Source: Streptomyces montanisoli
GTDB lineage: Bacteria; Actinomycetota; Actinomycetes; Streptomycetales; Streptomycetaceae
DNA: 64,000 bases
Reading direction: 5' to 3'
Assembly (NCBI RefSeq): GCF_017813245.1
Contig: NZ_JAGIQL010000001.1
Span: 90,898-154,897, forward strand
Below the pieces are notes generated by a model, which saw only the letters and a program-made list of their open reading frames with translations, was not told the DNA's origin and made no database searches. Of this stretch, positions 1 to 8,264 are shown in pieces. Position 1 is the stretch's first letter. Every line of letters starts with the position of its first letter. The position numbers and the translations under genes were made by a program.

Positions 1-14
1 CGGAGTGGCCTGGC

Positions 15-206
15 TCAGGCCGGGTCCTCCACGAAGGAGTTGCAGGCGGAGGAGCCCGTCGCGCACGTGGAGCCGCAGCCGTCGCCGGTGCTGCACATGA
101 GCTTCCCGTACGCGTGCTCGGCGATGACGATCTTCACGTCCAGGGGTGCGAAGTCGTCGTCGAGGTCCGCCAGCGGGGCGGGCGGGGCCAGCGTGGTGCT
201 CGTCAT
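15..206 (-). CDS. FxLD-type lanthipeptide precursor peptide
   Basis: This is a 63-residue peptide with an acidic leader (ADLDDDFAPLDVKIV) and a C-terminal core rich in Cys, Ser and Thr (CSTGDGCGSTC followed by ATGSSACNSF). The F-x-L-D-like leader motif followed by V-K/R-I-V, and the DGCGSTC core signature, are typical of the FxLD lanthipeptide family, whose Ser/Thr are dehydrated and joined to Cys as thioether rings. The ATG at 206 is preceded by GAAGGA at good spacing. The gene lies directly downstream of its dedicated methyltransferase. The dehydratase and cyclase genes are not in the window and would lie beyond position 1. The Asp in TGDGCG is a plausible target of the PCMT-like methyltransferase, but that is inference. 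Confidence 0.8.
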   Translation of the reverse strand: MTSTTLAPPAPLADLDDDFAPLDVKIVIAEHAYGKLMCSTGDGCGSTCATGSSACNSFVEDPA

Positions 207-258
207 GGTGGTGCCCTTCCTTCTGTTTCGGTGATGTGGAACCGCCTGGCTCCCGGCG

Positions 259-1495
259 TTACGCCGAGGGCCAGGAGAGCGAGATCCGGCTGTGCACCTT
301 GTCGATGACCCGTTGAGTCGAGATCTGGTCGTCGGAGGTGCCGGCCGGATATACCCGGATGACTGGGCCGGGCCCGCCGCGCCTGTTGGCTTCCCAGTCG
401 CGCAGCACGTCCGCGACCTTGTCGGCGAAGGGCTGCGCATGCGGTCCGAGGGCATGGACGCCGTATTCGACGTGCTTGTTGTCCTCGGTGCGTCGGGTGA
501 CGAGGTAGGCGAAGGTGTCGTCCTCGACGGCGGCGAGGGTGAACCGCTTGTTCGCCGGGGTGACGAGGCCCGTGTCCAGGTCCTCGTCGACGGTCATCGT
601 GCAGAATCCCGGCAGGCTGATCGCCATGGTCATCTGGAGGGTGTCGAGCAGTTCGGAAAGGCCGACGGTGACCCCGGTCCACAGCTCGTGGCGCGGCGTC
701 GTGACGGCGTTGTCCAGCCGGTTCGGGTCCGCGGGCAGGCCGTCGTCGAACCGCAGCCCGATCTCTGGCGTGCCGTTGACCAGCAGGATTTCTTCTCGGT
801 GAACGGTCGAACCCTGCATGGGGACGAAGCCGCAGATACGCGCCGACTCACTCTCCAGGTGCCGGCCGTGCTCCCCCCGTGGCCTGGGTGAAGGCGACCG
901 AGCGGGTCAGGCCCCGCATCCGCAGTGGTACAACGAGCCGGCCGCCCTGCTTGAGGTGCGACGTCCAGGAGGGGGAGATGTCCCAGGCCCCCGCGGTCAC
1001 CATGACGACATCGACCTCGCCGAGGTCCGGGACGGGCTCGGCCGCGTCGGCGGTGACCACACGGACGTCTTCGTAGCCGTGCTGATCCAGGAGCCGACGA
1101 GCGCGTTCGGTGACAGCAGGGTCGATGTCGATGGTCACGACCTCACCGTCCTCGCCGACGAGTTCGGCGAGATAGGCCGCGTTCAGCCCGCCCGAGCCGA
1201 CCTCCAGCACGCGCATACCGGGACGCATCTGGGCCTGCTCCAGCATCATGGCCTGGACCTGCGGGGCCGAGACGGAACTGAGCTGCACGCCGTGCTCATC
1301 CGTCTTGGTGATCACGGCGGCGTACGTGTCGTACGCCTTCTCCAGGGACGTGCCAGGTGCGAACTCGTGGCGAGGCACGTTGCGCATCGCCGCTTCGATC
1401 TCGGGAGAAGAGACGGTGCCATCGGCGCACAGCTCGTCCACCACTTGGTTGCGCAGGCGGGTCGCCTCGTCTGGATCGACGATCTTGTTGGTCAT
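259..1495 (-). pseudogene. PCMT-like methyltransferase of the FxLD lanthipeptide system, frameshifted
   Basis: Two adjacent reading frames together encode one protein of about 410 residues. The N-terminal part (1495 to about 870) has the SAM-binding fold of protein-L-isoaspartate O-methyltransferase, with VLEVGSGGLNAAYLAELVG and DIDPAVTERAR. The second part (ending at 259) is the C-terminal extension found in 'methyltransferase, FxLD system' proteins. They are separated only by one base in a C6 run at 873-878. With five C the reading continues ATGEHGRHLESESARICGF straight into the downstream frame. The start at 1495 is chosen because GAAGGA precedes it; an upstream ATG at 1525 lacks a good site. 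It probably methylates an Asp of the neighbouring precursor. The break could be a true mutation, slippage or a sequencing error. Confidence 0.8.
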
Positions 1496-1521
1496 TTGAT
1501 TCCTTCGGTTGGCGGAAGAGG

Positions 1522-1944
1522 TCACGCGACGCTTCTGACGGTCCGCGTCTCAGCCAGTCGTTCGAGAAGGGCGTTGGTGAGGCCGGCCATACGCCTCAAG
1601 TAGCCGAGGGCCCGGCGACTGTCATCGGGCATTACCGCTGCGCGCAATATGAGACCGCGTTGGACGAGGGCCGCCACCTGTGCGTCGCTCTCCTCTACCG
1701 CCACCGCGATGTCTACCAGGACGGTCAGGCCCCCGCGGAGACGCTCGGCCAGGTCCCCGAACTCGGCCTCGAGCGGCGCCTGATCGCCGAGAACGTCTCC
1801 GACGTCGTCGAGGATCGTCTCCAGAGACCGTGTGCTGCGCAGTCGTCTGGCGACTCGGGCGAGACCATCCGCGTCCAGGGGTGGCGACCACGGCGCGATA
1901 GGCCGGGGCCGCGAACCACGCTCCGTCAAGGCCAGTGGGTACAT
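1522..1944 (-). CDS. DUF6415-like protein of natural-product cluster
   Basis: This is a 140-residue helical protein with no visible catalytic motif. Its length and layout (short variable N-terminus, then RRLRSTRSLETILDDVGDVLG and a C-terminal RRALGYLRRMAGLTNALLE segment) resemble the actinobacterial DUF6415 proteins often found beside lanthipeptide and other natural-product genes. The family assignment is from memory and moderate. The ATG at 1944 overlaps the stop of the upstream ATP-binding protein (TGATG) and has GGGAG seven bases upstream, so the genes are translationally coupled. An earlier ATG at 1971 inside the upstream gene is less likely. The methyltransferase gene starts 26 bases downstream, so all four genes form one operon. 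Confidence 0.55.
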   Translation of the reverse strand: MYPLALTERGSRPRPIAPWSPPLDADGLARVARRLRSTRSLETILDDVGDVLGDQAPLEAEFGDLAERLRGGLTVLVDIAVAVEESDAQVAALVQRGLILRAAVMPDDSRRALGYLRRMAGLTNALLERLAETRTVRSVA

Positions 1945-2465
1945 CAGCGGCTCCCGGTGGTGAAGAGGCACCAGGTGGTTGCCCCGCCGTCACTGACGCC
2001 CCAGCGCGTGGCGAGCGCGGCGACCAGGAAGAGCCCTCGACCCGAGACGTCGTCTTCGGCCGGGCAACGCAGTTCAGCAAGCATCGCCGGATTGCCGTCC
2101 GCGACCTCGACGATCAACTCGTCGGTGGTGCACCACACCTTCAGGCTCACCTGACCGCAGCCGTAGGAGACGGCATTGGTGACGAGTTCCGAGACGGCGA
2201 GCACGATGTCCTCGGCCAACTGGTCGGATACGTGCCACTGCCGCAGGTGAGCGCCGGTGAGGCGTCTCGCCCGGCTGACGTGGGCTTCCTCCGCCGCGAA
2301 CGCCGCATCGAAGCCACGGACGTGCGTGGGCCGGGAGACGAAGTCCGATGCGGTGCCTGTTTCAGCCGCCGGCACCTCCGGCCCGCACCTCCGATCCCGC
2401 GACTGTCTGCTGGGCGTGCGGACGAAGGCGGAGACGTGATCTGCCACGGTTCCCACACTCCCCAT
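1944..2465 (-). CDS. RsbW-like ATP-binding regulatory protein
   Basis: This 173-residue protein has a GHKL/HATPase_c_2 fold as in anti-sigma-factor kinases. The N box is ELVTNAVSYG (near residue 92) and the G-containing region is VADGNPAMLAEL followed by GRGLFLVAALATRWGV. Many such small Streptomyces proteins accompany XRE/TPR regulators and natural-product loci and modulate regulators by binding or phosphorylation. Here it heads the minus-strand operon leading to the lanthipeptide precursor and is divergent from the XRE regulator at 2618. The first about 55 residues are a variable extension, so the true start may lie downstream of the ATG at 2465. The role in this cluster is inferred from context only. 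Confidence 0.75.
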   Translation of the reverse strand: MGSVGTVADHVSAFVRTPSRQSRDRRCGPEVPAAETGTASDFVSRPTHVRGFDAAFAAEEAHVSRARRLTGAHLRQWHVSDQLAEDIVLAVSELVTNAVSYGCGQVSLKVWCTTDELIVEVADGNPAMLAELRCPAEDDVSGRGLFLVAALATRWGVSDGGATTWCLFTTGSR

Positions 2466-2564
2466 TCCGGTCGGCGAACGTCAGGGCAGGCGGCCCGCCT
2501 ACGGGCTGCGCTGCGGTAGTGAGATGAGTCTGGGGCCGTCGCCGACGGGTGGGCATCGCCGCCG

Positions 2565-2586
2565 CGATATCGCCGCAGAGATATCG
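2565..2586. promoter_or_regulatory. Two GATATC palindromes in a divergent promoter region
   Basis: The 152-base gap between the ATP-binding protein gene (minus) and the XRE regulator (plus) holds two GATATC palindromes, at 2566-2571 and 2580-2585, in an AT-richer stretch. Spacing of 14 bp and position between divergent genes suit a regulator site. No promoter consensus is certain. Confidence 0.3.
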
Positions 2587-2617
2587 ATCTCCGCATAGCC
2601 TGTGACTCAGTGAAGTC

Positions 2618-4141
2618 ATGAACTCACCGAGTACGGCGGGTGCTGCCATGAAGATGCCCAACCGCGCTTGCACCAAGTGCGGGAGCGCGCTGAGCCAGTA
2701 CAACCCTGGCTCCCTGTGCGCGTCGTGCTCGCGCTCTGACGCGGCACCGAACGTGCCAGACAGGGCGTGGCGGGATCCTCTGGTCCAACGTGCCTTGGCC
2801 GAGTGGGACTTCGGGACGCTTCTTCGGCTGTTGCGTCGTCGATCGGGCTTGTCTCAGATGCAGATGCGCGCCCTGACAGGCTTCACCCAATCGCACATTT
2901 CCGGCCTGGAGAACGGGCGGAAGCAGTTGGGTGGCCGAGACGCCATCATCGATCTGCTCACCGGTCTGGGTGTTCCGGCAGATCTCCGGCCGCTCCTCCT
3001 GACACCGCTCGCCGGCCGCCCGCAGACGGTGGTCACAGAGGCTCTGGACCCGGCGATGCCGTGGACGGCGGATCGTATGGTGACCTCACTTGAAGTTGCT
3101 GTCGGAGGTCCCGTGAAGCGTCGCAGCGTGCTGGCCGCCCTGAGCGGTTCCGTGCTCACCCAATACATACTGCAGTCGGCCGTCGCGCCCACGGAGGCGT
3201 TGGCCGCCGAGACACGCGACGGAACACGAGTGACCGTCCCACTTCTCGAATCCCTGCAGAGCACCACCAACGCGCTGAGAGAGATGGACGCCGCGAGCGG
3301 CAGCGGCTCCCTGGCCGGTACCGCCAAGCAGCAGCTACGCGTCCTGCTCGGGCTGATGAAGACAGGCACGTACAACGATCGCACCGGTCGCCGTCTCGCC
3401 GCGGTTACCGCCGATACCGCCATGCAGGCCGGTTGGTACGCGCTCGACGGCGGCAACCACGATGCCGCGCAGCGGCTGCTCCTGGGCGCGCTTCGCGCCG
3501 CACACGCGTCGGGGGACTCGCGGCTCCGCGCCGGTGCACTGTCGTTCCTGGCCATTCACGGCTACTCCGTCGGTGACCCCCGCGACGCGGTGACCGCGGC
3601 GAGAACCGCACGGCAGGCGATCTCCGACAAGGACGCGCCGGCCCTGCACGCCATGCTTCTGACACGGCAAGCGCGCGGCCACGCCCGATTGCGAGAAGAG
3701 CGGCACGCGCTCGCGGCCCTCCAGGAAGCCGAGGCGCTGTGTGCCCGTGGCGCAGGCGAAGACGATCCGCACTGGCTGTACTGGATCAACCCGGGCGAGA
3801 TCCTCGGCCAACGTGGCAGCGCCTACCTGGAGATGGGGAAGCTGGCCGAGGCCGCCTCCACCTTCGCCCAGGCCCGAGGCGTGCTGAGCCAGGACGAAGT
3901 CCGCACCAGAGCACAGTTCCTCTCGCGCGCCGCCACAGCCCAGATGCGTGCCGGGGACGCCGACGCCGGCTGTGCGATCGGGGAAGAGGTCCTGACGATG
4001 GTGAACGGAGTCCACTCCGCCCGGCTGAACGAGCACCTTCACTCCATGCTCCACGAGGCCCGCCAGTTCGGCGACACGGTCGCCACGCGGTCCTTCATCG
4101 AACACGGCGAAGGTCTTCTGCGAGAGCGGGCGGTGGCATGA
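2618..4141 (+). CDS. XRE-family regulator with TPR-like C-terminal domain
   Basis: This is a 507-residue cytoplasmic regulator. Residues about 18-40 carry a CxxC...CxxC zinc-ribbon-like start (CTKCG, CASCS). Residues about 65-125 form a helix-turn-helix of the XRE type (LLRLLRRRSGLSQMQMRALTGFTQSHISGLENG). A hydrophobic linker follows near residue 180, and the rest is alpha-helical with TPR-like repeats (AGWYALDGGNHDAAQRLLL and ALQEAEALC are typical). Such proteins are very common in Streptomyces and act as DNA-binding sensors of unknown ligands. Several ATGs lie near the start (2618, 2648, 2654) and none has a strong ribosome site, so the start is uncertain. Its stop overlaps the next gene (ATGA), so it is cotranscribed with a HAD phosphatase and is divergent from the lanthipeptide operon. 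Confidence 0.8.
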   Translation: MNSPSTAGAAMKMPNRACTKCGSALSQYNPGSLCASCSRSDAAPNVPDRAWRDPLVQRALAEWDFGTLLRLLRRRSGLSQMQMRALTGFTQSHISGLENGRKQLGGRDAIIDLLTGLGVPADLRPLLLTPLAGRPQTVVTEALDPAMPWTADRMVTSLEVAVGGPVKRRSVLAALSGSVLTQYILQSAVAPTEALAAETRDGTRVTVPLLESLQSTTNALREMDAASGSGSLAGTAKQQLRVLLGLMKTGTYNDRTGRRLAAVTADTAMQAGWYALDGGNHDAAQRLLLGALRAAHASGDSRLRAGALSFLAIHGYSVGDPRDAVTAARTARQAISDKDAPALHAMLLTRQARGHARLREERHALAALQEAEALCARGAGEDDPHWLYWINPGEILGQRGSAYLEMGKLAEAASTFAQARGVLSQDEVRTRAQFLSRAATAQMRAGDADAGCAIGEEVLTMVNGVHSARLNEHLHSMLHEARQFGDTVATRSFIEHGEGLLRERAVA

Positions 4142-4839
4142 TCCTCGTCCTGTGGGACATCGACCGGACCCTGCTCTACGTCGGTGAGACCGATCGCCTG
4201 GTCTACCGCGAGGTCTTCCGCGCCCTGGTCGGCCGCTCCGCGACCGCCCTCCCCGCCAGGGGGACCGGCGTCACCATGCCCCTCGCCGTGCGAGAACTTC
4301 TCTCGGCCAACGACGTGCCGGCATCGTCGATCGACCACCTAGCGGGACAGATGGTTGACCGCCTCCCAGGTGAACTGCGTCGCCATCAGGAGGCGCTGCT
4401 CCGCGACGGGAGCCTGATGCCCGGGGCTGTCGAAGCGCTCAAGGCTGTGCACGCGGACCCGCAGCTCGTTCCGACGATCGTGACCGGGAACCTGAAAGAG
4501 AGCGCCGAGATCAAGCTGTCTGCCTTCGGTCTCGCCGGGTTCGTCGACATGGCTGTCGGAGGTTACGCCTCGGACGACTCGCACCGTCCGGCCCTCGTCC
4601 GCATCGCCCAGGACAAGGCGGAAACGACTTACGGGCACCTGTTCACGCGCGAGAACACCGTCATCATTGGTGACTCCCTCCAAGACGTCCGTACTGGACA
4701 GGAGGGTGGGGCCCGGGTCATCGCCGTCACCTCCGGCACGACCTCAGCCCAGGCTCTGACCGAGGCGGGAGCTGACCACATCATCGAGGACCTGACGGAC
4801 CCGGTACAGGTCCTGTCCTTGATCCACGATCGGCCATAG
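4138..4839 (+). CDS. HAD-superfamily phosphatase
   Basis: This 233-residue soluble hydrolase has all HAD motifs: motif I DIDRTLL near residue 7 (nucleophile Asp and acid/base Asp), motif II IVTGN near residue 117, and motif IV GDSLQDVRTG near residue 180. A small helical cap lies between motifs I and II, as in phosphoglycolate-phosphatase-like enzymes. The substrate is unknown. The ATG overlaps the stop of the upstream XRE/TPR regulator (ATGA), so translation is coupled. It is the last gene before the mobilization module on the opposite strand, and the two converge across only 36 bases. Confidence 0.8.
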   Translation: MILVLWDIDRTLLYVGETDRLVYREVFRALVGRSATALPARGTGVTMPLAVRELLSANDVPASSIDHLAGQMVDRLPGELRRHQEALLRDGSLMPGAVEALKAVHADPQLVPTIVTGNLKESAEIKLSAFGLAGFVDMAVGGYASDDSHRPALVRIAQDKAETTYGHLFTRENTVIIGDSLQDVRTGQEGGARVIAVTSGTTSAQALTEAGADHIIEDLTDPVQVLSLIHDRP

Positions 4840-4875
4840 GACTTCCCCGAGACGTTCTGCGGCTTGCGGCCTGGG

Positions 4876-6585
4876 TCACCTGTGGCGCACGGGATGTTCC
4901 GCATGGCTATGCGGTGGGGCAGCCGATGCGGGCGGACGCGGAGATGGCGCGGACGGTATCCGGCGCGTGCTGCGTGCCTGCGCGGCGATGGCTCGCGCAC
5001 TGGGTGGCGTGTGATGCGCCTGGCGGCGGACCCGCCAGGTGAGGGTCTGGGCCGGAGATCGGGCGTCGTCCAGGCTGCGGGCGGAAACGGCCCGCTTCAG
5101 GAGAACCAAGGGCTGGTGTCCTGCGGCCTCCGCCTGCGCGAGGGATGCGGCCAGAGCAGGCCAGGCGGGATCGTCGAGGATTCGTTCTGCCAGCTCGGGC
5201 ACCGCCGCGCGGAGGTGCTGGGCGTGGCGTTTGACGGCGGGCATGGGCGGCCTCTGCCGGCTCAGAGCTGCCAGTGGCGCGGCAGCCGCTTGCTGGGAGG
5301 CTGCTTGCAGGTGGACAAGGGCCTGTTGGGCGGCGGCGACCTGCTGGTCGTGCTGGTGGAGTCGGTGCCAGCGCGCGGTGGCGATGGCGACGAGGACGGT
5401 GACGTCGAGGAACATCGCCAGCCCGTCGCCGGAGGCGGGGCTGGTGCGCAGGGCGCGGATCGCTCCACGCAGCGCGCGAGCCTGGTCGTGTTCTGCGCGG
5501 ATGCGGGAACGGGTGGCCCGTTCGAACGTGGCAGCGGCCTGCTGGAGTGCCGGTCGGAACTCGACGGATACGAGGAGGGGAAGGGCGTCGAGTGCCTCGC
5601 CGAGGGCCGCGATGTGCGCTTGGGCGATGGCGCCGTCGCCTCGTTCCAGGTGATGGGGGATGCGCTCGGCCGCGGCGGTGGCCTGGTGCCAGGGGTCGGC
5701 CCTGCGGTGGGCGCGGGGTTCGGCGCTGGGCTGCGCCTCGACGGTGGAGAGGCGTTCGCGGATCTCGGGGAAAGACAGGTCGGGGGCGAGTGTGGAGCCG
5801 GAGAACCAGACGGGTTCGCCCGAGGCGTTGGTGTCACCTTCGACGGCTACCTTGTAGCCGCGTACGTCGCCGGAGGGGAAACGCTGGATGTCGACCACCA
5901 CGCCCTCGACATTGTCGAGGAGACGGAGGAATTCCTCCGGACTCGCGGAGACGGACACCACGGTGCGGATCGTGGCACGCAGCCGTGCGCGGGGAGTGCC
6001 GGTGCGGCCGGTGCGTTGGGCCTTCTCTTGCTCCGCGCGTGTGGGGCGCCGGGCCGCGGTGCGATCGCCGCGCCTTACCTCCTGGAGGCCGTACTCCTTC
6101 TCCACCGCTGCGAGCTCCTTGTCGGCGGTGAGGTAGTCGTTCCAGTGGCGGGCCGGCCGAAGGTCTCCTCGGACCTTGGTGGCAGCGATGTGGATGTGGT
6201 CGTCGGCGTGCCGGACGGCGATCCAGCGGCAGCCGTCCGGGTCGTCCGCCGGCGCGATCCCGGTGGCCGCGACCACACGGCGGGCGATGGCCGCCCAGTC
6301 GTCATCGGTGAGTACACGGTCTCCGGGTGCGCCGCGGAGCGAGCAGTGCCACACGTGCTGCTTCGGTGCACGGCCGAGGCGCTGGGCTTGCTTGACGCGC
6401 AGGTCGAGGTCGGCCACGAGGAGCGTCCTGCTGGCTGCGGTGTCGTCGGTGCGGCCGGGGTCGGGTGCGAATCCGTCCCAGGAGGCGACGAGGTGTGGGT
6501 CGGTGTGCTCGTTGGCGCGGCCGGGGCCGAAGAGGTAGCGGACGAGGCCGGCGGTGCTCTTGCCGCTGCTGATCTTGGCGATCAC
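4876..6585 (-). CDS. Relaxase (MOB-type mobilization nuclease)
   Basis: This 569-residue protein is predicted to nick an origin of transfer and pilot the strand. The N-terminal about 200 residues are a relaxase domain with a likely catalytic Tyr17 (GLVRYLFG) and the three-histidine metal motif RHADDHIHIAATK (His126, His130, His132). The remainder is Arg/Ala-rich helix, as in other actinobacterial mobilization proteins. The gene overlaps the upstream MobC-like gene by four bases (ATGA), giving a mobC-relaxase operon. No conjugative coupling ATPase is seen in this module, so it would be mobilized in trans, perhaps by the neighbouring AICE. The strength of the motif makes the relaxase call firm; the subfamily is not assigned. 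Confidence 0.85.
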   Translation of the reverse strand: MIAKISSGKSTAGLVRYLFGPGRANEHTDPHLVASWDGFAPDPGRTDDTAASRTLLVADLDLRVKQAQRLGRAPKQHVWHCSLRGAPGDRVLTDDDWAAIARRVVAATGIAPADDPDGCRWIAVRHADDHIHIAATKVRGDLRPARHWNDYLTADKELAAVEKEYGLQEVRRGDRTAARRPTRAEQEKAQRTGRTGTPRARLRATIRTVVSVSASPEEFLRLLDNVEGVVVDIQRFPSGDVRGYKVAVEGDTNASGEPVWFSGSTLAPDLSFPEIRERLSTVEAQPSAEPRAHRRADPWHQATAAAERIPHHLERGDGAIAQAHIAALGEALDALPLLVSVEFRPALQQAAATFERATRSRIRAEHDQARALRGAIRALRTSPASGDGLAMFLDVTVLVAIATARWHRLHQHDQQVAAAQQALVHLQAASQQAAAAPLAALSRQRPPMPAVKRHAQHLRAAVPELAERILDDPAWPALAASLAQAEAAGHQPLVLLKRAVSARSLDDARSPAQTLTWRVRRQAHHTPPSARAIAAQARSTRRIPSAPSPRPPASAAPPHSHAEHPVRHR

Positions 6586-7229
6586 TGCGGGCCCTTTGTG
6601 GCGGCGGCCTGGTTTGTGGCCACCGCGATGTGGCGGACGGTGCTACCGACCGCGCCGAGGGAGCGCTCGGCCTGGGCGAGGAGCGCGGTGTCCCCAGGGT
6701 GTGGATAGTCGCCGGAGTTGAGTTTCTTGGCCATCTGGTTGATGTTGTGGCCGATCTTGGCGACCTCGCTGCGCAGGGCTGTGAGTTCGTCGATGTAGTC
6801 GTCGAGCTGGGTGCGCTGGCCGCGCAGGGCGAGGCCGCCGTGCAGGTGGGTCATGACGACGGCGCCGACGTAGTGGGCGGCGGCGATGTTGAGCGAGCGG
6901 GCCATGGCGAGGATGACGGCTTTCTCGTCACTGCTGTAGCGGACGTCGACGCGCTCTTTGCGCTGGGTCTCTTTGCGCCGGCGGCGTCGGGCGACGCGGT
7001 GCAGCGCGGCGGCTTCGGCGGCACGCGGCGGCAGAACGCTGGCGGCGTCGGCGGGCTGGTCCTGCTCGGGCGCCCCCCGGTGCCCGACGTCCTCCGCCAC
7101 CCCCGGGGCGGAGGGCATCGCGTTGGACCGGCCCTTGGACGGTCCAACGCCATACCTTGCTCCGCCTGGTTCCGGGGTGCAGGTGATCTGCTTCTGTGCG
7201 GCTTGGGGTTCGTGTTCGACGTGGTGCAA
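6582..7229 (-). CDS. MobC-like relaxosome accessory protein
   Basis: This 215-residue basic protein is translated just before the relaxase (ATGA overlap). After a variable N-terminus comes a very basic stretch (RRRRRKETQRKERVDVRYSSDEK). Then comes the MobC signature with a ribbon-helix-helix-like region and the helical LRSEVAKIGHNINQMAKKLNSG segment (near residues 158-176), which is highly characteristic of MobC. It should bind oriT and recruit or position the relaxase. The start is a TTG at 7229 with AGGAG five bases upstream; an ATG at 7118 has no ribosome site. With the TTG start, the candidate oriT hairpin lies inside the 5' end of the gene. Confidence 0.75.
   Translation of the reverse strand: MHHVEHEPQAAQKQITCTPEPGGARYGVGPSKGRSNAMPSAPGVAEDVGHRGAPEQDQPADAASVLPPRAAEAAALHRVARRRRRKETQRKERVDVRYSSDEKAVILAMARSLNIAAAHYVGAVVMTHLHGGLALRGQRTQLDDYIDELTALRSEVAKIGHNINQMAKKLNSGDYPHPGDTALLAQAERSLGAVGSTVRHIAVATNQAAATKGPQ
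7107..7167. other. Candidate oriT: nested inverted repeat next to mobC
   Basis: A perfect 10-bp inverted repeat, GCGTTGGACC (7120-7129) and GGTCCAACGC (7141-7150), has an 11-base loop. It is nested in an outer 7-bp repeat (GGCGGAG near 7107 and CTCCGCC near 7161). Dyads immediately upstream of mobC-relaxase operons are the usual place for oriT. No nic site could be recognised, and part of the dyad may be coding, so this is a hypothesis. Confidence 0.4.
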
Positions 7230-7280
7230 CTGGGCTCCTGGACGCGGTGGGTGCTGGTGCTGGATGGGGGCCGTTCGGGG

Positions 7281-8033
7281 TCAGCCGGTGCTTGCGCTGT
7301 TCTCGTCGAGTTCGGCCTGCAGCACGTCCTTGACCTTGTCCAGGCGGCTTCGGGAGATGGCGAATCCCTTGTCGCGGATGGCCTTCTCGATGTTGCGGCG
7401 CGAGACGCGGTCGCCTCGCCCGAGGGGAGCCGTGCGGGCGATGTCGATGGCCTGCTCCATGGGCAGGCTCGGTTGGGCGCTTCCCGTCCGTGGCGCAGGC
7501 ACTGCCGCCTGGTCTGTGGTCGGCCGCGGCTCGTCCTCCGCGCCGGTGGCGAGAGGCGTGGCCGTCTCACCGTCGTTCTCGCCCGGGTCGGGTTTGTGGC
7601 CCTCGTTCTTGTGGCGGTCGGCGTTGACGTGGTGGCGGGCGATGAGGAGGTAGAGGTGGACGGCTCCGGCCAGGGCGAGTGGGGCGATGGCGGAGATGAC
7701 GCCGACGGTGATGTTGTCGAGGGCCAGGCCGTTGTGGCGGGCTTGCTGGTTGAGGCGTATGGCGTGCAGGACGTTGGCCCAGATGCTTGTGGCGGTGGCG
7801 ACGCCTACCAGCGCCCAGACGTAGAGGCGGGCGGGCAGGGGCGCGGTACGTAGGACGAGCAGGGCGCCGATCCCGATGGCGATGAAGCCGTCGATGACGA
7901 GCGGGAAGGCATAGGTGAGCACCGGGTGGATCTGGCTGGCGGCGGCCATCTGGCGCAGGGCGTCGTAGGAGAGCGCGAAGGCCGAGAGGGCCAGTAGTGC
8001 GACACCCGCCCTGATCGCTGTGGTCAGGGCCAT
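7281..8033 (-). CDS. DUF2637 membrane protein (Spd-like) with C-terminal HTH-like region
   Basis: This is a protein of about 250 residues. The N-terminal half has four predicted membrane helices (AIRAGVALLALSAFALSYDAL, then FPLVIDGFIAIGIGALLVL, LYVWALVGVATATSIWANVL and VGVISAIAPLALAGAVHLYLL), the layout of DUF2637 proteins encoded on Streptomyces plasmids and integrative elements. An acidic linker follows, then a C-terminal RISRRNIEKAI-like helical region that could bind DNA (SRRNIEKAIRDKGFAISRSR). The start is taken at ATG 8033, where the conserved domain begins; an ATG at 8150 would add a proline-rich tail without ribosome site. The gene sits between mobC and the DUF3631 ATPase. A role in element spread or maintenance is inferred from context. 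Confidence 0.7.
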   Translation of the reverse strand: MALTTAIRAGVALLALSAFALSYDALRQMAAASQIHPVLTYAFPLVIDGFIAIGIGALLVLRTAPLPARLYVWALVGVATATSIWANVLHAIRLNQQARHNGLALDNITVGVISAIAPLALAGAVHLYLLIARHHVNADRHKNEGHKPDPGENDGETATPLATGAEDEPRPTTDQAAVPAPRTGSAQPSLPMEQAIDIARTAPLGRGDRVSRRNIEKAIRDKGFAISRSRLDKVKDVLQAELDENSASTG

Positions 8034-8128
8034 CGATGCGGTGGATGAGGGTGCGGGCAGCGGAGAAGGCAAGGGGAAGGCGCTCCAGGGGTACGGAGGT
8101 GGGAGGGCGTGGCCTGGGGATGGGGGGA

Positions 8129-8256
8129 GACCCGTCGCGACTCGTCGCATGCCTGGTCAGGACAGGTACGGGTGGGACGGTGGCATCGGGTCGACTCGTC
8201 ACCGCCCCCCGACCCGTCACTGCGCTGACCTGCGCGGAGACGAGTCGTGACGGGTC
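8129..8256. repeat. Inverted array of GACYCGTC motifs (possible origin or operator)
   Basis: The octamer GACYCGTC occurs at 8129, 8139, 8193 and 8211, and in reverse orientation at 8239 and 8249. The outer pairs have 10-bp spacing: GACCCGTCGCGACTCGTC (8129-8146) and its reverse complement with one change (8239-8256). The array fills the noncoding gap between the DUF2637 and DUF3631 genes. Helical phasing of half-sites suggests cooperative binding by an element-encoded protein. Confidence 0.5.
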
Positions 8257-8264
8257 GTGTCGGG

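Noticed and set aside
4864..6708. 614-codon plus-strand frame opposite the relaxase
   Set aside because: It has no domain and runs antisense to the relaxase with its three-His motif.
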